Positions 1 through 6,572 of a DNA stretch of 8,337 nucleotides are shown in pieces. The translations under genes were made by a program, and so were the position numbers. The stretch's first letter is position 1. Each line of letters opens with the position of its first letter. The stretch covers positions 1 to 8,337 of the forward strand of contig JAUMBL010000156.1 of NCBI GenBank assembly GCA_032115775.1, given 5' to 3'. Under the pieces are notes generated by a model. It saw only the letters and a program-made list of their open reading frames with translations, did not search any database and was not told the origin of the DNA. This DNA comes from M3007 sp032115775 (GTDB lineage: Bacteria > Bacteroidota > Bacteroidia > Chitinophagales > Saprospiraceae).

Positions 1-1244
1 TTCTTACAATCGGCGATGAAATTCTCATCGGACAAATCACGGATACTAATTCGGCCTGGATGAGCCGCGAACTCAACCTCCGGGGATTTCGGGTGGTGGG
101 CAAAAGTTCGGTCTCGGACACCCGGGAGGCCATCTCCGAGGGCATTCGGCACGCAGCGTCCCAGGCCGACGTGGTGATTATGACGGGCGGATTAGGTCCG
201 ACCAAAGACGATGTGACCAAAAAAACCTTGTGCACGCTTTTTGATTCCGGGTTAATTTTTCACCAGGAGGTGTACGACCGCATCGCTGCGTATTTTGAAA
301 AAATTGGTCGTCCGATGCAGGCATCCGTGGGCGAGCAGGCGATGCTGCCGGAGCGAGCGGTGATTTTGCCCAACAAAGTGGGGACGGCTTCCGGTATGTG
401 GTTTGAGTCGGCGGTTAAAATATATATCTCCCTGCCGGGCGTGCCCTTTGAAATGGAATACCTGATGACGGCGGAGGTGTTGCCGCGTTTACAGGCGCGT
501 TTTCCGGGTCGGCCTATCGTACACCGCACCCTGCTGACGGTCGGCGCGGGCGAGAGCGCGATTGCGCAGCGCCTTGAGGTCTTCGAATCGGCGTTGCCGC
601 CGCACATTCGGCTGGCCTATTTACCCGCGCTCGGTCAGGTGCGGCTGCGGCTCACCGGCTGGGGGGAGGGTACGCGCACGGCGGAAAGCCTGGCGGCACT
701 GGAGCAGGAAGTAGAAGCGCAGGCGGCGGTTTTAACCGGCTTGCTACCCGAAATCCTATTTGGTCGCGAAAGCGACACCCTCGAGCAAATCGTCGGGCGC
801 CTCCTGCAAGCGCGCGGCCTGCGATTCGGCACAGCCGAGAGTTGTACCGGCGGCTACGTCGCCCACCTGATGACCAGCGTGCCTGGGTCTTCCGCATACT
901 TCCAGGGCGCCGTGGTGGCTTATTCCAATGCGTTGAAAATGCGTTTGTTGGGCGTGCCCGAACAAACACTCCTCGAGCAGGGCGCCGTCAGCGAAGCCAC
1001 CGTGCGCGCCATGGCCGTCGGCGCTTTGGACGCCCTGGGCGTGGACGTCGCGCTGTCCATTTCCGGCATTGCCGGCCCCGAAGGCGGCACGCCCGACAAG
1101 CCTGTCGGCACGGTGTGGATGGCGGTGGCCGATCGCCGTAGCGGCGGCGTCACGGCGGTGAAGCATGTTTTTGGACGGGATCGGGCCAAAAATATTCATT
1201 TGGCGGGTGTGTATGGATTGGATTTGGTGAGAAAAATTTTCTGA
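1..1244 (+). CDS. cinA: CinA-family protein (MoCF-like domain plus PncC nicotinamide-nucleotide amidase domain), 5' end cut by window
   Basis: The reading frame is open from base 3 (LTIGDEILIGQITDTNSAWM...) and ends with TGA at 1242-1244; only the first few residues are missing. The opening TIGDEILIGQ..DTN is the typical CinA N-terminus, so the ATG at 60 is internal. Counting that ATG as residue 1, the MoaB/Mog-like (MoCF) domain carries TGGLGPTKDD at 42-51 and a later LPGVPFEM motif. The C-terminal PncC-type domain carries AESCTGG, with the candidate catalytic Ser at 261, then VAYSNALK and SGIAGPEGGTPDKPVGTVW. In characterised family members the C-terminal domain deamidates nicotinamide mononucleotide to nicotinate mononucleotide in pyridine-nucleotide salvage, and the N-terminal domain has ADP-ribose pyrophosphatase activity in some. 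Both domains look intact and the length is normal (about 415 aa). It is probably cytosolic. The next gene starts 144 bp downstream. Confidence 0.95.
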   Translation, partial: LTIGDEILIGQITDTNSAWMSRELNLRGFRVVGKSSVSDTREAISEGIRHAASQADVVIMTGGLGPTKDDVTKKTLCTLFDSGLIFHQEVYDRIAAYFEKIGRPMQASVGEQAMLPERAVILPNKVGTASGMWFESAVKIYISLPGVPFEMEYLMTAEVLPRLQARFPGRPIVHRTLLTVGAGESAIAQRLEVFESALPPHIRLAYLPALGQVRLRLTGWGEGTRTAESLAALEQEVEAQAAVLTGLLPEILFGRESDTLEQIVGRLLQARGLRFGTAESCTGGYVAHLMTSVPGSSAYFQGAVVAYSNALKMRLLGVPEQTLLEQGAVSEATVRAMAVGALDALGVDVALSISGIAGPEGGTPDKPVGTVWMAVADRRSGGVTAVKHVFGRDRAKNIHLAGVYGLDLVRKIF

Positions 1245-1266
1245 ATGCGGATTTTCGGGAATTATA

Positions 1267-1274
1267 TATTTTTG
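1267..1274 (+). promoter_or_regulatory. Candidate Bacteroidota -7 promoter box upstream of the metalloprotease
   Basis: TATTTTTG matches the Bacteroidota sigma-A -7 consensus TAnnTTTG and lies about 115 bp before the metalloprotease start. I find no good TTTG/TTG -33 box at the right distance, so the call rests on one short motif in AT-rich sequence. Confidence 0.3.
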
Positions 1275-1307
1275 TGCTTTGACTGTACTTTCTAACAACA
1301 CAATAAT

Positions 1308-1359
1308 CGGCCTTCCGCCGGCGCGTCGTATAAAAAACGACCGGCGTTTCGGGTGGCCG
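1308..1359 (+). other. GC-rich stem-loop structure between cinA and the metalloprotease
   Basis: Nested complementary segments are visible: CGGCC (1308-1312) with GGCCG (1355-1359), CGCCGG (1316-1321) with CCGGCG (1341-1346), and GTCGT (1325-1329) with ACGAC (1337-1341); the last two share one base and cannot form fully together. No T-run follows, so it is not a canonical intrinsic terminator. It could be a weak cinA terminator or a structured leader of the metalloprotease mRNA. Confidence 0.35.
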
Positions 1360-1388
1360 GCCGAAGACTGCAAATTAAAGCCAACCGT

Positions 1389-2711
1389 ATGAACCGTTTC
1401 GTACTTCTGCTCCTGCTTCTGCCGCTGTTTGCCGGCGCGCAAACCCAAGCGCTGCCCATTTTGTGCGGCAACGAGGTATTCGATCAAATGTTGGATGCGC
1501 ACTACCCGGAACTCCGGGAATCCTTCCTCGAAACATTTGCCCAAACGGCCACAGCGCCCGTTGCGGCGAACCGGACGCCGCTCAAAATCCGGGTCGTGGT
1601 GCATGTAGTCTGGAAAAGTCCGGAGGAAAACCTACACGACAGCATTGTGCTGAGCCAGCTTGCCGTTTTGAACGAAGACTTCAACCGCCAAAATCCGGAT
1701 ACCGCCGATCTGCGACCCGCCTTCCAGCCGGTGGCCGGGAACCCGCAGGTGCAATTCGAACTCGCCGACATCGTGCGCGTGCAAACCACCCAGAATTTTC
1801 AACTCAACCTGCTCGGCAACGAGATACTCTCCAATCTAAAAAGTACGGCCTCCGGCGGCAGCGACGCTTGGGACACCGAGTCGTACCTCAATATCTGGAT
1901 TTGCAAGATTCAGCCCATCGCTTTCGGCGGTATCACGCTGGGTCAGGTGCTCGGATTTGCTTTTCCGCCCAACAATTTGGGCAACTGGCCCGCCAACAGC
2001 GGCGCGCCGAGTCCGGGACAGGACGGCGTGGTGCTCGATTATCGCACCGTGGGCCGCAATAATCCTTATCCGCTTCCCGTGCCGGGCGGTACGGGAAATT
2101 TGGCGATCCGTGGTCGCACCGGTACCCACGAAGTCGGTCACTATCTCGGATTGCGGCATATTTGGGGCGACGGCGGATTGTTTGGGCTTCCTAACAACTG
2201 CATGGAAAGCGACGGGATCGAGGATACGCCTTTCGCCAATGCGCAGTCGGCCTTCGATTGCAATAAAACCCGCAATACCTGCACCCAAATCGAACCTTTT
2301 TACGGCTTGGATATGCCCGATTTGGTAGAAAACTACATGGATTACTCCAGCGAGAGCTGCATGAATATGTTCTCGCAAGGCCAGGCAAACCATATTCGCA
2401 ATGTGCTGAACGGGCCGCGCAGCGGCCTGCTCCAGACTTCCTCCTCCACGCAAACGCCCGTTGTAGCAACCGACCGCCTGCGTGTGCTGCCCAATCCCGC
2501 CGGCGAAGAGGCTCGGCTGCAACTCCGCCTCGAACAGTCGGAATACATAACCTGCCGCCTATTCAGCGCTGATGGCCGGCTGCAGTGGCAGTCGCCCGCC
2601 CTGCTTCTCCAAGCCGGTCGGCACGATATTCCGGCGCCCGTCGCGCAACTTCCGCCCGGCTTGTATTACCTGCGGGCAGGAAATTATGCGGCGCCTTTTG
2701 TGAAGTTGTAA
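1389..2711 (+). CDS. Secreted M43-family (cytophagalysin/pappalysin-like) zinc metalloprotease with type IX sorting domain
   Basis: Numbering is from the ATG at 1389, giving 440 aa. An in-frame GTG at 1353 would add 12 residues before a perfect signal peptide, so 1389 is preferred. Residues 1-17 (MNRFVLLLLLLPLFAGA) are a signal peptide, with cleavage likely before QTQA. A propeptide-like stretch is followed by the M43-like IRVVVHVVW and LNEDFNRQNPDT. The extended zinc motif HEVGHYLGLRH covers 247-257, with zinc ligands H247, H251 and H257 and catalytic E248, and continues IWGD. The Met-turn is YMDYSSESCMNMF with Met317. Several cysteines around the active site (NNCMESDG, FDCN, NTC, ESCM) would fit the family's disulfides. 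The last ~75 residues (from about 364, LRVLPNPAGE to PPGLYYLRAGN...FVKL) are a Por secretion tail: a type IX secretion signal that is cleaved and usually leads to surface attachment or release. The substrate cannot be inferred. The gene is monocistronic by context. Confidence 0.93.
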   Translation: MNRFVLLLLLLPLFAGAQTQALPILCGNEVFDQMLDAHYPELRESFLETFAQTATAPVAANRTPLKIRVVVHVVWKSPEENLHDSIVLSQLAVLNEDFNRQNPDTADLRPAFQPVAGNPQVQFELADIVRVQTTQNFQLNLLGNEILSNLKSTASGGSDAWDTESYLNIWICKIQPIAFGGITLGQVLGFAFPPNNLGNWPANSGAPSPGQDGVVLDYRTVGRNNPYPLPVPGGTGNLAIRGRTGTHEVGHYLGLRHIWGDGGLFGLPNNCMESDGIEDTPFANAQSAFDCNKTRNTCTQIEPFYGLDMPDLVENYMDYSSESCMNMFSQGQANHIRNVLNGPRSGLLQTSSSTQTPVVATDRLRVLPNPAGEEARLQLRLEQSEYITCRLFSADGRLQWQSPALLLQAGRHDIPAPVAQLPPGLYYLRAGNYAAPFVKL

Positions 2712-2747
2712 GGATTGCAACGGGGGGATAAAATAATAGCGCGGGAT

Positions 2748-2775
2748 TAGAATAATGTCACTAGAATAATGTCAC
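2748..2775 (+). repeat. Perfect 14-bp tandem duplication (TAGAATAATGTCAC x2)
   Basis: TAGAATAATGTCAC at 2748-2761 is repeated without a spacer at 2762-2775, 37 bp after the metalloprotease stop. A related TAAAATAAT lies just upstream at 2729-2737. The same TAGAATAAT occurs on the minus strand at 2894-2902, spanning the MATE stop codon. There are only two copies and no spacer, so it is not a CRISPR array. Confidence 0.85.
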
Positions 2776-2789
2776 CCCTTCGGGGTTTT
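2774..2789 (+). terminator. Short stem-loop with T-run after the metalloprotease gene
   Basis: ACCCC-TTC-GGGGT forms a 5-bp stem and runs straight into TTTT (2786-2789), about 63 nt past the stop. This is a compact intrinsic-terminator shape for the plus-strand gene. The stem is short, and its last bases are also the first of the much longer hairpin that follows, so the two may compete. Confidence 0.5.
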
Positions 2790-2843
2790 GGCGCCTGTTT
2801 TTTGATTTTTTTTTAGAAAAAATCAAAAAACAGGCGCCAAAAC
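2785..2843. terminator. Perfect 27-bp stem hairpin between convergent genes
   Basis: The left arm at 2785-2811 and right arm at 2817-2843 are exact reverse complements over 27 bp, with a 5-nt TTTAG loop. Each arm has a GGCGCCTG/CAGGCGCC core next to T-rich or A-rich tracts, so the loop side on either strand is U-rich. It lies between two converging genes and would fold the same way in either transcript, which fits a bidirectional terminator or 3'-end barrier. No long T-run follows either arm, so it may instead be a mobile or repeated palindrome. Confidence 0.7.
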
Positions 2844-2848
2844 ATTAT

Positions 2849-2883
2849 AGTATTTCGCCGCCGGAGGCGGCGAAATACTTTTT
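2849..2883. terminator. 14-bp stem palindrome after the MATE gene, copy 1 of a repeated 3'-end element
   Basis: Arms AGTATTTCGCCGCC (2849-2862) and GGCGGCGAAATACT (2866-2879) are perfectly complementary around a GGA loop. On the plus strand TTTTT (2879-2883) follows, giving a textbook intrinsic terminator for plus-strand transcription. On the minus strand it begins 20 nt after the MATE stop codon. Its core and the bases leading to it are shared with the palindrome after the sigma-54 activator gene (4408-4448). Confidence 0.75.
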
Positions 2884-2899
2884 GCACACCCCCATTATT

Positions 2900-4327
2900 C
2901 TATACTGCGGTAGATTTCCAGCGCCCTTGGCGGAACACCCAAATCGCCGCCAGCGCCATTGCGCTTTCGGAGAGCACAATACTCCAGTACACCCCCGTTT
3001 GTCCCCAGTTAAAATACAGCGCCAGGAGCCAGGCCAGGGGAATTTCCATGAGCCAGAAGCAGACGAAATTGAGGATCGTCGGCGTGCGGGTATCGCCGGC
3101 GCCGTTGATGGCTTGCGTGACGATCATGCCGAAACCAAAAAACACATAGCCACAGGAGATAATGCGCATGGCCAGAGCGCCTGCCTGCACCACGGCGGGG
3201 TCGGCGGTAAAAATCCGGACGAGCCAGGGCGCTCCGATCAGGTACGCCACGCTGATAACGGCCAGGAAAGCGACGGTGAATTGCGCGCTGCGCCACACCG
3301 ATTTTTCTGCGCGTTCCGGGTGGCCGGCGCCGAGATTTTGGCCGACCAGGGTAGCGGCGGCGTTGGCCATGCCCCAGGCCGGGAGGATACTGAAGATAAT
3401 AATTCGGATAGCGATGGTATATCCGGCGACGATCGCCGGGCCCAGTCGCCCGAGGATACCGATTAGCACAATCCAGCTGGCCGAAGAGATCAGGTATTGT
3501 CCGGCGCCGCCGGCGCCGATTCCCAGCAGGCGGGCGATCACCGCCGCTTTCGGTCGGAAATGCCGGCCTTGGAGGCGGATGATTTTACTGCCTTTAAACA
3601 ATTGGTACAGCTGATACGCCACGCCGGCCGAGCGGCCGATGGTGGTGGCCACGGCGGCGCCTAGCAGGCCCATTTCCGGCACGGGTCCCCAGCCGAAGAT
3701 AAAAACGGGATCGAGTACGATATTGACCGCATTGGCGATCCAGAGTGCGCGCATGGCCGTAGCGGCATCGCCGGCGCCCCGGAAAATACCGTTCAGCATC
3801 CACAGCAGCAGGATCGGCAGGTTGGCGGTGAACAGCAATTGGGAAAAGCGATAGCCGGCTTCCGCGACCGCCTCGTCATGGGCCAGGATGCGCAGGATAT
3901 CCTTGGCAAAAAAGAAGCCGGGCAGGGCGATCAGTGCGGAAAGCGCCAGGGCGACCAGGATGGTTTGCGCGCCGGCTTCAGCCGCTGCTTCTCGGTTGCC
4001 TTCGCCGATGCGGCGCGACACCATGGCTGTGGCGGCCGAGCTGAGTCCGATGGCCACGGAATATACCAGCGTCAGGACAGATTCCGTCAGACCCACGGTG
4101 GCTACTGCTTCGATCCCTATTTTGGCGACGAAAAACGCGTCCACCACGGCGAACAGCGATTCCATGGCCATTTCGAGGATCATAGGAATAGACAGCAGCA
4201 CGATGGCCCGGTCAATGCTGCCCGTCGTATAGTCTTGTTCCGTACCGATCAGCGATTGGCGGATCAGTTGGACCCCTGCGCGCAAGCGACTGGCGGGCCT
4301 GGCCGGCGGCGTAGGCATATCCTGCAT
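2900..4327 (-). CDS. MATE-family multidrug/cation antiporter
   Basis: This 475-aa protein has a hydrophilic N-terminus of about 38 residues followed by about twelve hydrophobic segments in two homologous halves, the architecture of MATE exporters. Family marks include GSIDRAIVLLSIPMILEMAMESLFAV (split: GSIDRAIV at 36-43, IPMILEMAMESL at 47-58), VDAFFVAKIG (62-71), and VNIVLDPVFIFGWGP (201-215). The loop motifs GIFRGAGDAATAM (180-192) and AINGAGDTRTPT (406-417) occupy equivalent positions in the two halves. MATE proteins use Na+ or H+ gradients to export cationic drugs, dyes or metabolites across the inner membrane; the ion and substrate cannot be read here. The start is the ATG at 4325-4327; an alternative ATG three codons in (4316-4318) cannot be excluded. 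There is no clear Shine-Dalgarno. It lies downstream of the sigma-54 activator on the same strand, but a strong hairpin in the 132-bp gap argues against co-transcription. Confidence 0.93.
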   Translation of the reverse strand: MQDMPTPPARPASRLRAGVQLIRQSLIGTEQDYTTGSIDRAIVLLSIPMILEMAMESLFAVVDAFFVAKIGIEAVATVGLTESVLTLVYSVAIGLSSAATAMVSRRIGEGNREAAAEAGAQTILVALALSALIALPGFFFAKDILRILAHDEAVAEAGYRFSQLLFTANLPILLLWMLNGIFRGAGDAATAMRALWIANAVNIVLDPVFIFGWGPVPEMGLLGAAVATTIGRSAGVAYQLYQLFKGSKIIRLQGRHFRPKAAVIARLLGIGAGGAGQYLISSASWIVLIGILGRLGPAIVAGYTIAIRIIIFSILPAWGMANAAATLVGQNLGAGHPERAEKSVWRSAQFTVAFLAVISVAYLIGAPWLVRIFTADPAVVQAGALAMRIISCGYVFFGFGMIVTQAINGAGDTRTPTILNFVCFWLMEIPLAWLLALYFNWGQTGVYWSIVLSESAMALAAIWVFRQGRWKSTAV

Positions 4328-4354
4328 AGAGCGGTGGAGGCGGTGTTTATTTCA

Positions 4355-4455
4355 GGTTGTGTAAAAGCCCTTTGATTCTTTTCGAATTAAAAAAAAGACA
4401 ACTATTTTAAATTTTATTTCGCCGCCGAAGGCGGCGAAATAAAATTTACACAACC
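4355..4455. repeat. 101-bp segment bounded by an 11-bp inverted repeat
   Basis: GGTTGTGTAAA at 4355-4365 is exactly the reverse complement of TTTACACAACC at 4445-4455. The segment fills most of the gap between the sigma-54 activator and MATE genes and contains the palindrome at 4408-4448. No clear target duplication flanks it. It may be a small non-autonomous element, or two copies of a short 3'-end motif in opposite orientation. The inverted repeat is directly visible; its meaning is inferred. Confidence 0.5.
4408..4448 (-). terminator. 19-bp stem palindrome after the sigma-54 activator gene, copy 2 of the repeated 3'-end element
   Basis: The arms at 4408-4426 and 4430-4448 are perfectly complementary over 19 bp with a GAA loop. 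The core TATTTCGCCGCC/GGCGGCGAAATA is identical to the palindrome at 2849-2879. On the minus strand it starts 11 nt after the stop codon of the sigma-54 activator and is followed by a T-rich stretch, including eight consecutive T's opposite 4389-4396. It is a likely transcription terminator or mRNA 3'-end stabiliser. Confidence 0.75.
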
Positions 4456-4459
4456 CCGA

Positions 4460-5626
4460 TTATTTTACCCAGACGTACGTTTTTACGTCTTCGGCGGTTA
4501 CCGTATTATCGCACAGGATCAGCAGGCGTTCCACCACATTGGCGAGTTCGCGGATATTTCCGGTCCAGTTATGTTCTTGCAGCGCTTTGATGGCTTCCGG
4601 CGCGAAATTTTTGGGCGGGTGCCCGTAGTCGTCGCTGATGCGGCGGTTAAAGTGTTCGATCAGCAGCGGGATATCTTCGCGTCGGGCGTTGAGTGCGGGT
4701 ACCTGCACCACGATGACCGCGAGGCGGTGGTAGAGATCTTCGCGGAATCGGCCCTCGGCGATTTCCTTTCGGAGGTCTTTATTGGTAGCGGCGAGCACGC
4801 GCACGTCCACCTTGATTTCCTTTGAATCGCCCACGCGGGTGATGCGGCTTTCTTGGAGGGCGCGGAGCACTTTGGCTTGGGCGTCGAGGCTCATATCGCC
4901 GATTTCGTCTAGGAAGAGCGTGCCGCCGTTCGCCTGTTCGAACTTACCCGGGCGGTCGGCGATGGCGCCGGTAAACGAGCCTTTTTTGTGGCCGAACAGT
5001 TCGCTTTCGATGAGTTCGGAAGGTATTGCGGCGCAATTCACTTCCACCATCGGGCCGTCGGCGCGGTGGCTTTTTTCATGAATCCATCGGGCGACGAGTT
5101 CTTTTCCGGTGCCATTTTCGCCGGTGATGAGCACCCGGCTATCGGATGGCGCGACCTTTTCCAGCAATTTTTTGATTTGCATGATCGGCGCGCTTTCGCC
5201 GATAATATTGACCCCTTTGCCCGCCATTACTTTTTTCTGGAGCACCTTGGTGGTGGTGACCAGTTCAGATTTTTCCATGGCATTTCGGATTGTGATGAGC
5301 ATGCGGTTGAGGTCGGGCGGTTTGGAAATATAATCGAAGGCGCCCTTTTTCACGGCGTCCACGGCCGTTTCGATATTTCCGTGGCCGCTGACCATGACCA
5401 CCGGCGTTTCCGGGCTCAGGATTTGCAGGCGTTCGAGCGTTTCGATGCCATCCATTTTAGGCATCTTGATATCCATGATCACCACATCGTATTTTTCTTT
5501 TTGCACTTTTGCGAGGCATTCGAACCCGTCCTCCGCTTCTTCCACGTCGTATTGTTCGAATTCGAGGATTTCGCGCAGGGTGCGGCGAATCGGCATTTCA
5601 TCATCAACTACCAGAATTTTGGCCAT
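4460..5626 (-). CDS. Sigma-54-dependent response regulator (NtrC/AtoC class) lacking a C-terminal Fis-type HTH
   Basis: This is a 388-aa protein. The receiver domain (about 1-115) has the acidic pair D8/D9, phosphoacceptor D52 (VVIMDIKMPKMDG) and K102 (DYISKPP). The AAA+ sigma-54-interaction domain (about 142-370) has Walker A GENGTGKE (169-176), the sigma-54-contacting loop GSFTGA (216-221), Walker B GGTLFLDE (234-241), and the conserved GRFREDLYHRL and WTGNIREL segments. The protein ends about 18 residues after the AAA+ lid (TVTAEDVKTYVWVK), so the usual Fis-like DNA-binding domain is missing; full-length relatives are usually about 440-470 aa. The sequence after the stop is a palindrome, not a frameshifted HTH, so the short form looks genuine. 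It probably opens sigma-54 holoenzyme promoters when phosphorylated by a histidine kinase that is not in this window. It is transcribed divergently from the exported coiled-coil gene. The start MAKILVVDDE is unambiguous. Confidence 0.93.
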   Translation of the reverse strand: MAKILVVDDEMPIRRTLREILEFEQYDVEEAEDGFECLAKVQKEKYDVVIMDIKMPKMDGIETLERLQILSPETPVVMVSGHGNIETAVDAVKKGAFDYISKPPDLNRMLITIRNAMEKSELVTTTKVLQKKVMAGKGVNIIGESAPIMQIKKLLEKVAPSDSRVLITGENGTGKELVARWIHEKSHRADGPMVEVNCAAIPSELIESELFGHKKGSFTGAIADRPGKFEQANGGTLFLDEIGDMSLDAQAKVLRALQESRITRVGDSKEIKVDVRVLAATNKDLRKEIAEGRFREDLYHRLAVIVVQVPALNARREDIPLLIEHFNRRISDDYGHPPKNFAPEAIKALQEHNWTGNIRELANVVERLLILCDNTVTAEDVKTYVWVK

Positions 5627-5876
5627 AATGCGCTATTTTTGGACTTTTAAATCGGTGAATTTTGGAATATTGTGCGGGCGGGATCTGCGGATACCTTATC
5701 TCCGGCCGCGTGATTATTATTAATTTTTGTAAAAACGGATAGCAAAGAAAATGCGCTTTCGCCAACTTTGAGATATTTTAAAAAATTTTTGTGTTCGGAT
5801 TAAAGTAATTTTAAGGTTTAAAATACTTTATTTTTTTGATTATCATGCAGTTAAAAATATTTTTAACCAAAAAATA
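5627..5876. promoter_or_regulatory. AT-rich divergent intergenic region between the sigma-54 activator and exported protein genes
   Basis: This 250-bp stretch contains no credible gene. It becomes very AT-rich from about 5715 to the start at 5877, in contrast to the GC-richer genes around it, and must hold the promoters of both divergent genes. I find no exact TAnnTTTG box in either direction, nor a clear sigma-54 -24/-12 element (GG-N10-GC). A perfect palindrome at 5850-5867 is listed separately. Confidence 0.6.
5850..5867. promoter_or_regulatory. Perfect 18-bp AT-rich palindrome just before the exported coiled-coil gene
   Basis: GTTAAAAATATTTTTAAC is its own reverse complement and ends 9 bp before the ATG at 5877. 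It could be an operator for a dimeric regulator or a leader hairpin next to the initiation site. AT-rich palindromes also arise by chance in such sequence. Confidence 0.4.
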
Positions 5877-6572
5877 ATGCACATGGCATCTAAAATTACC
5901 TTCTGTGGCGTTTTATTTTTTTTCATGGCCGCCCATTTGTCCGCCCAATGGGGCATTGTTCGCGAGACCGAGCGCAGCATGTCTGCCGGCAACCGGCCGT
6001 GTTTCCGCGTAGAATTTTCCAACATCGAACCAGGGGTTGTGGTTGACACCTGGAAAGAGTTTGTCCGCAAGACCTTTGATGCCCGGGTGAAAAAAGACCG
6101 CAAGGGCGACGAGTACGTTGCGTCGGACGCCCGGGCGGATTATATCACGCTCGAGCGCTTCACGATTTATGCGCAAGTTGAAAAAATCGGGGCGACGACG
6201 GCCTTGCACGCGTGGTTCGACATGGGAAACTATTTTCTCAGCAGCCGAGAAAACCCCGATGGCGCCCGGGAAGCGGCCGACGTCTTGCGGCAGTTTTACT
6301 ACGACACGCGCCGAAACGCCATCGCGGAGGAGCTCAAAGCGGCGGAAAACCAGCTGAAAACCATGGAATCCCAGCTCAAAAAATTTGAACGCGACAACGA
6401 CGCGTTGTATAAATCCATCGAGGATTACAAGGCGAAAATCAAAAAGGCAGAAGAAGATATTTTGAAAAACACCAAAGAGCAGGAGGTGCAGATTGTGAAT
6501 ATGGGCGCGCAAAAGCGGAAGATGGAGGAGATTCGGGCGCGGATGCAGAATGTGGAGAATGAGCGGCAGTGA
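5877..6572 (+). CDS. Exported protein of unknown function with a C-terminal coiled coil
   Basis: This 231-aa protein starts MHMASKITFCGVLFFFMAAHLSA, a cleavable signal peptide with likely cleavage after residue 23 (LSA|QWG). A second in-frame ATG at 5883 would give an equally good signal peptide. There is no lipobox. Residues about 24-145 form a globular region (CFRVEFSNIEPG, TWKEFVRKTF, KKDRKGDEYVAS, HAWFDMGNYFLS) that I cannot assign to a named family. Residues about 148-230 are almost entirely charged and helical with heptad-like spacing (AEELKAAENQLKTMESQLKK, EDYKAKIKKAEEDI) and should form a long coiled coil. The mature protein is probably periplasmic. There is no sorting domain and no transmembrane helix after the signal. 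It is transcribed divergently from the sigma-54 activator. No catalytic motif was recognised. Confidence 0.8.
   Translation: MHMASKITFCGVLFFFMAAHLSAQWGIVRETERSMSAGNRPCFRVEFSNIEPGVVVDTWKEFVRKTFDARVKKDRKGDEYVASDARADYITLERFTIYAQVEKIGATTALHAWFDMGNYFLSSRENPDGAREAADVLRQFYYDTRRNAIAEELKAAENQLKTMESQLKKFERDNDALYKSIEDYKAKIKKAEEDILKNTKEQEVQIVNMGAQKRKMEEIRARMQNVENERQ

Noticed and set aside
1353..1388. GTG start 12 codons upstream for the metalloprotease
   Set aside because: It would put charged residues (AGRRLQIKANR) before a complete signal peptide; the ATG at 1389 gives a normal export signal.
756..1604. Long minus-strand open frame opposite cinA and into the next intergenic region
   Set aside because: It lies opposite a clear cinA gene, has low-complexity, residue-biased composition and no recognisable domain; it is a GC-driven shadow.
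1836..2522. Minus-strand open frame of 228 codons opposite the metalloprotease
   Set aside because: The plus-strand frame encodes all the M43 motifs and the sorting domain; the antisense frame shows no protein features.
2748..2775. Possible CRISPR-like repeat
   Set aside because: There are only two directly abutting 14-bp copies, with no spacer and no cas genes nearby.
4988..5650. Plus-strand open frame of 220 codons opposite the sigma-54 activator
   Set aside because: It is rich in His, Phe and Asp, the usual shadow of a conserved gene on the other strand, and has no start context of its own.
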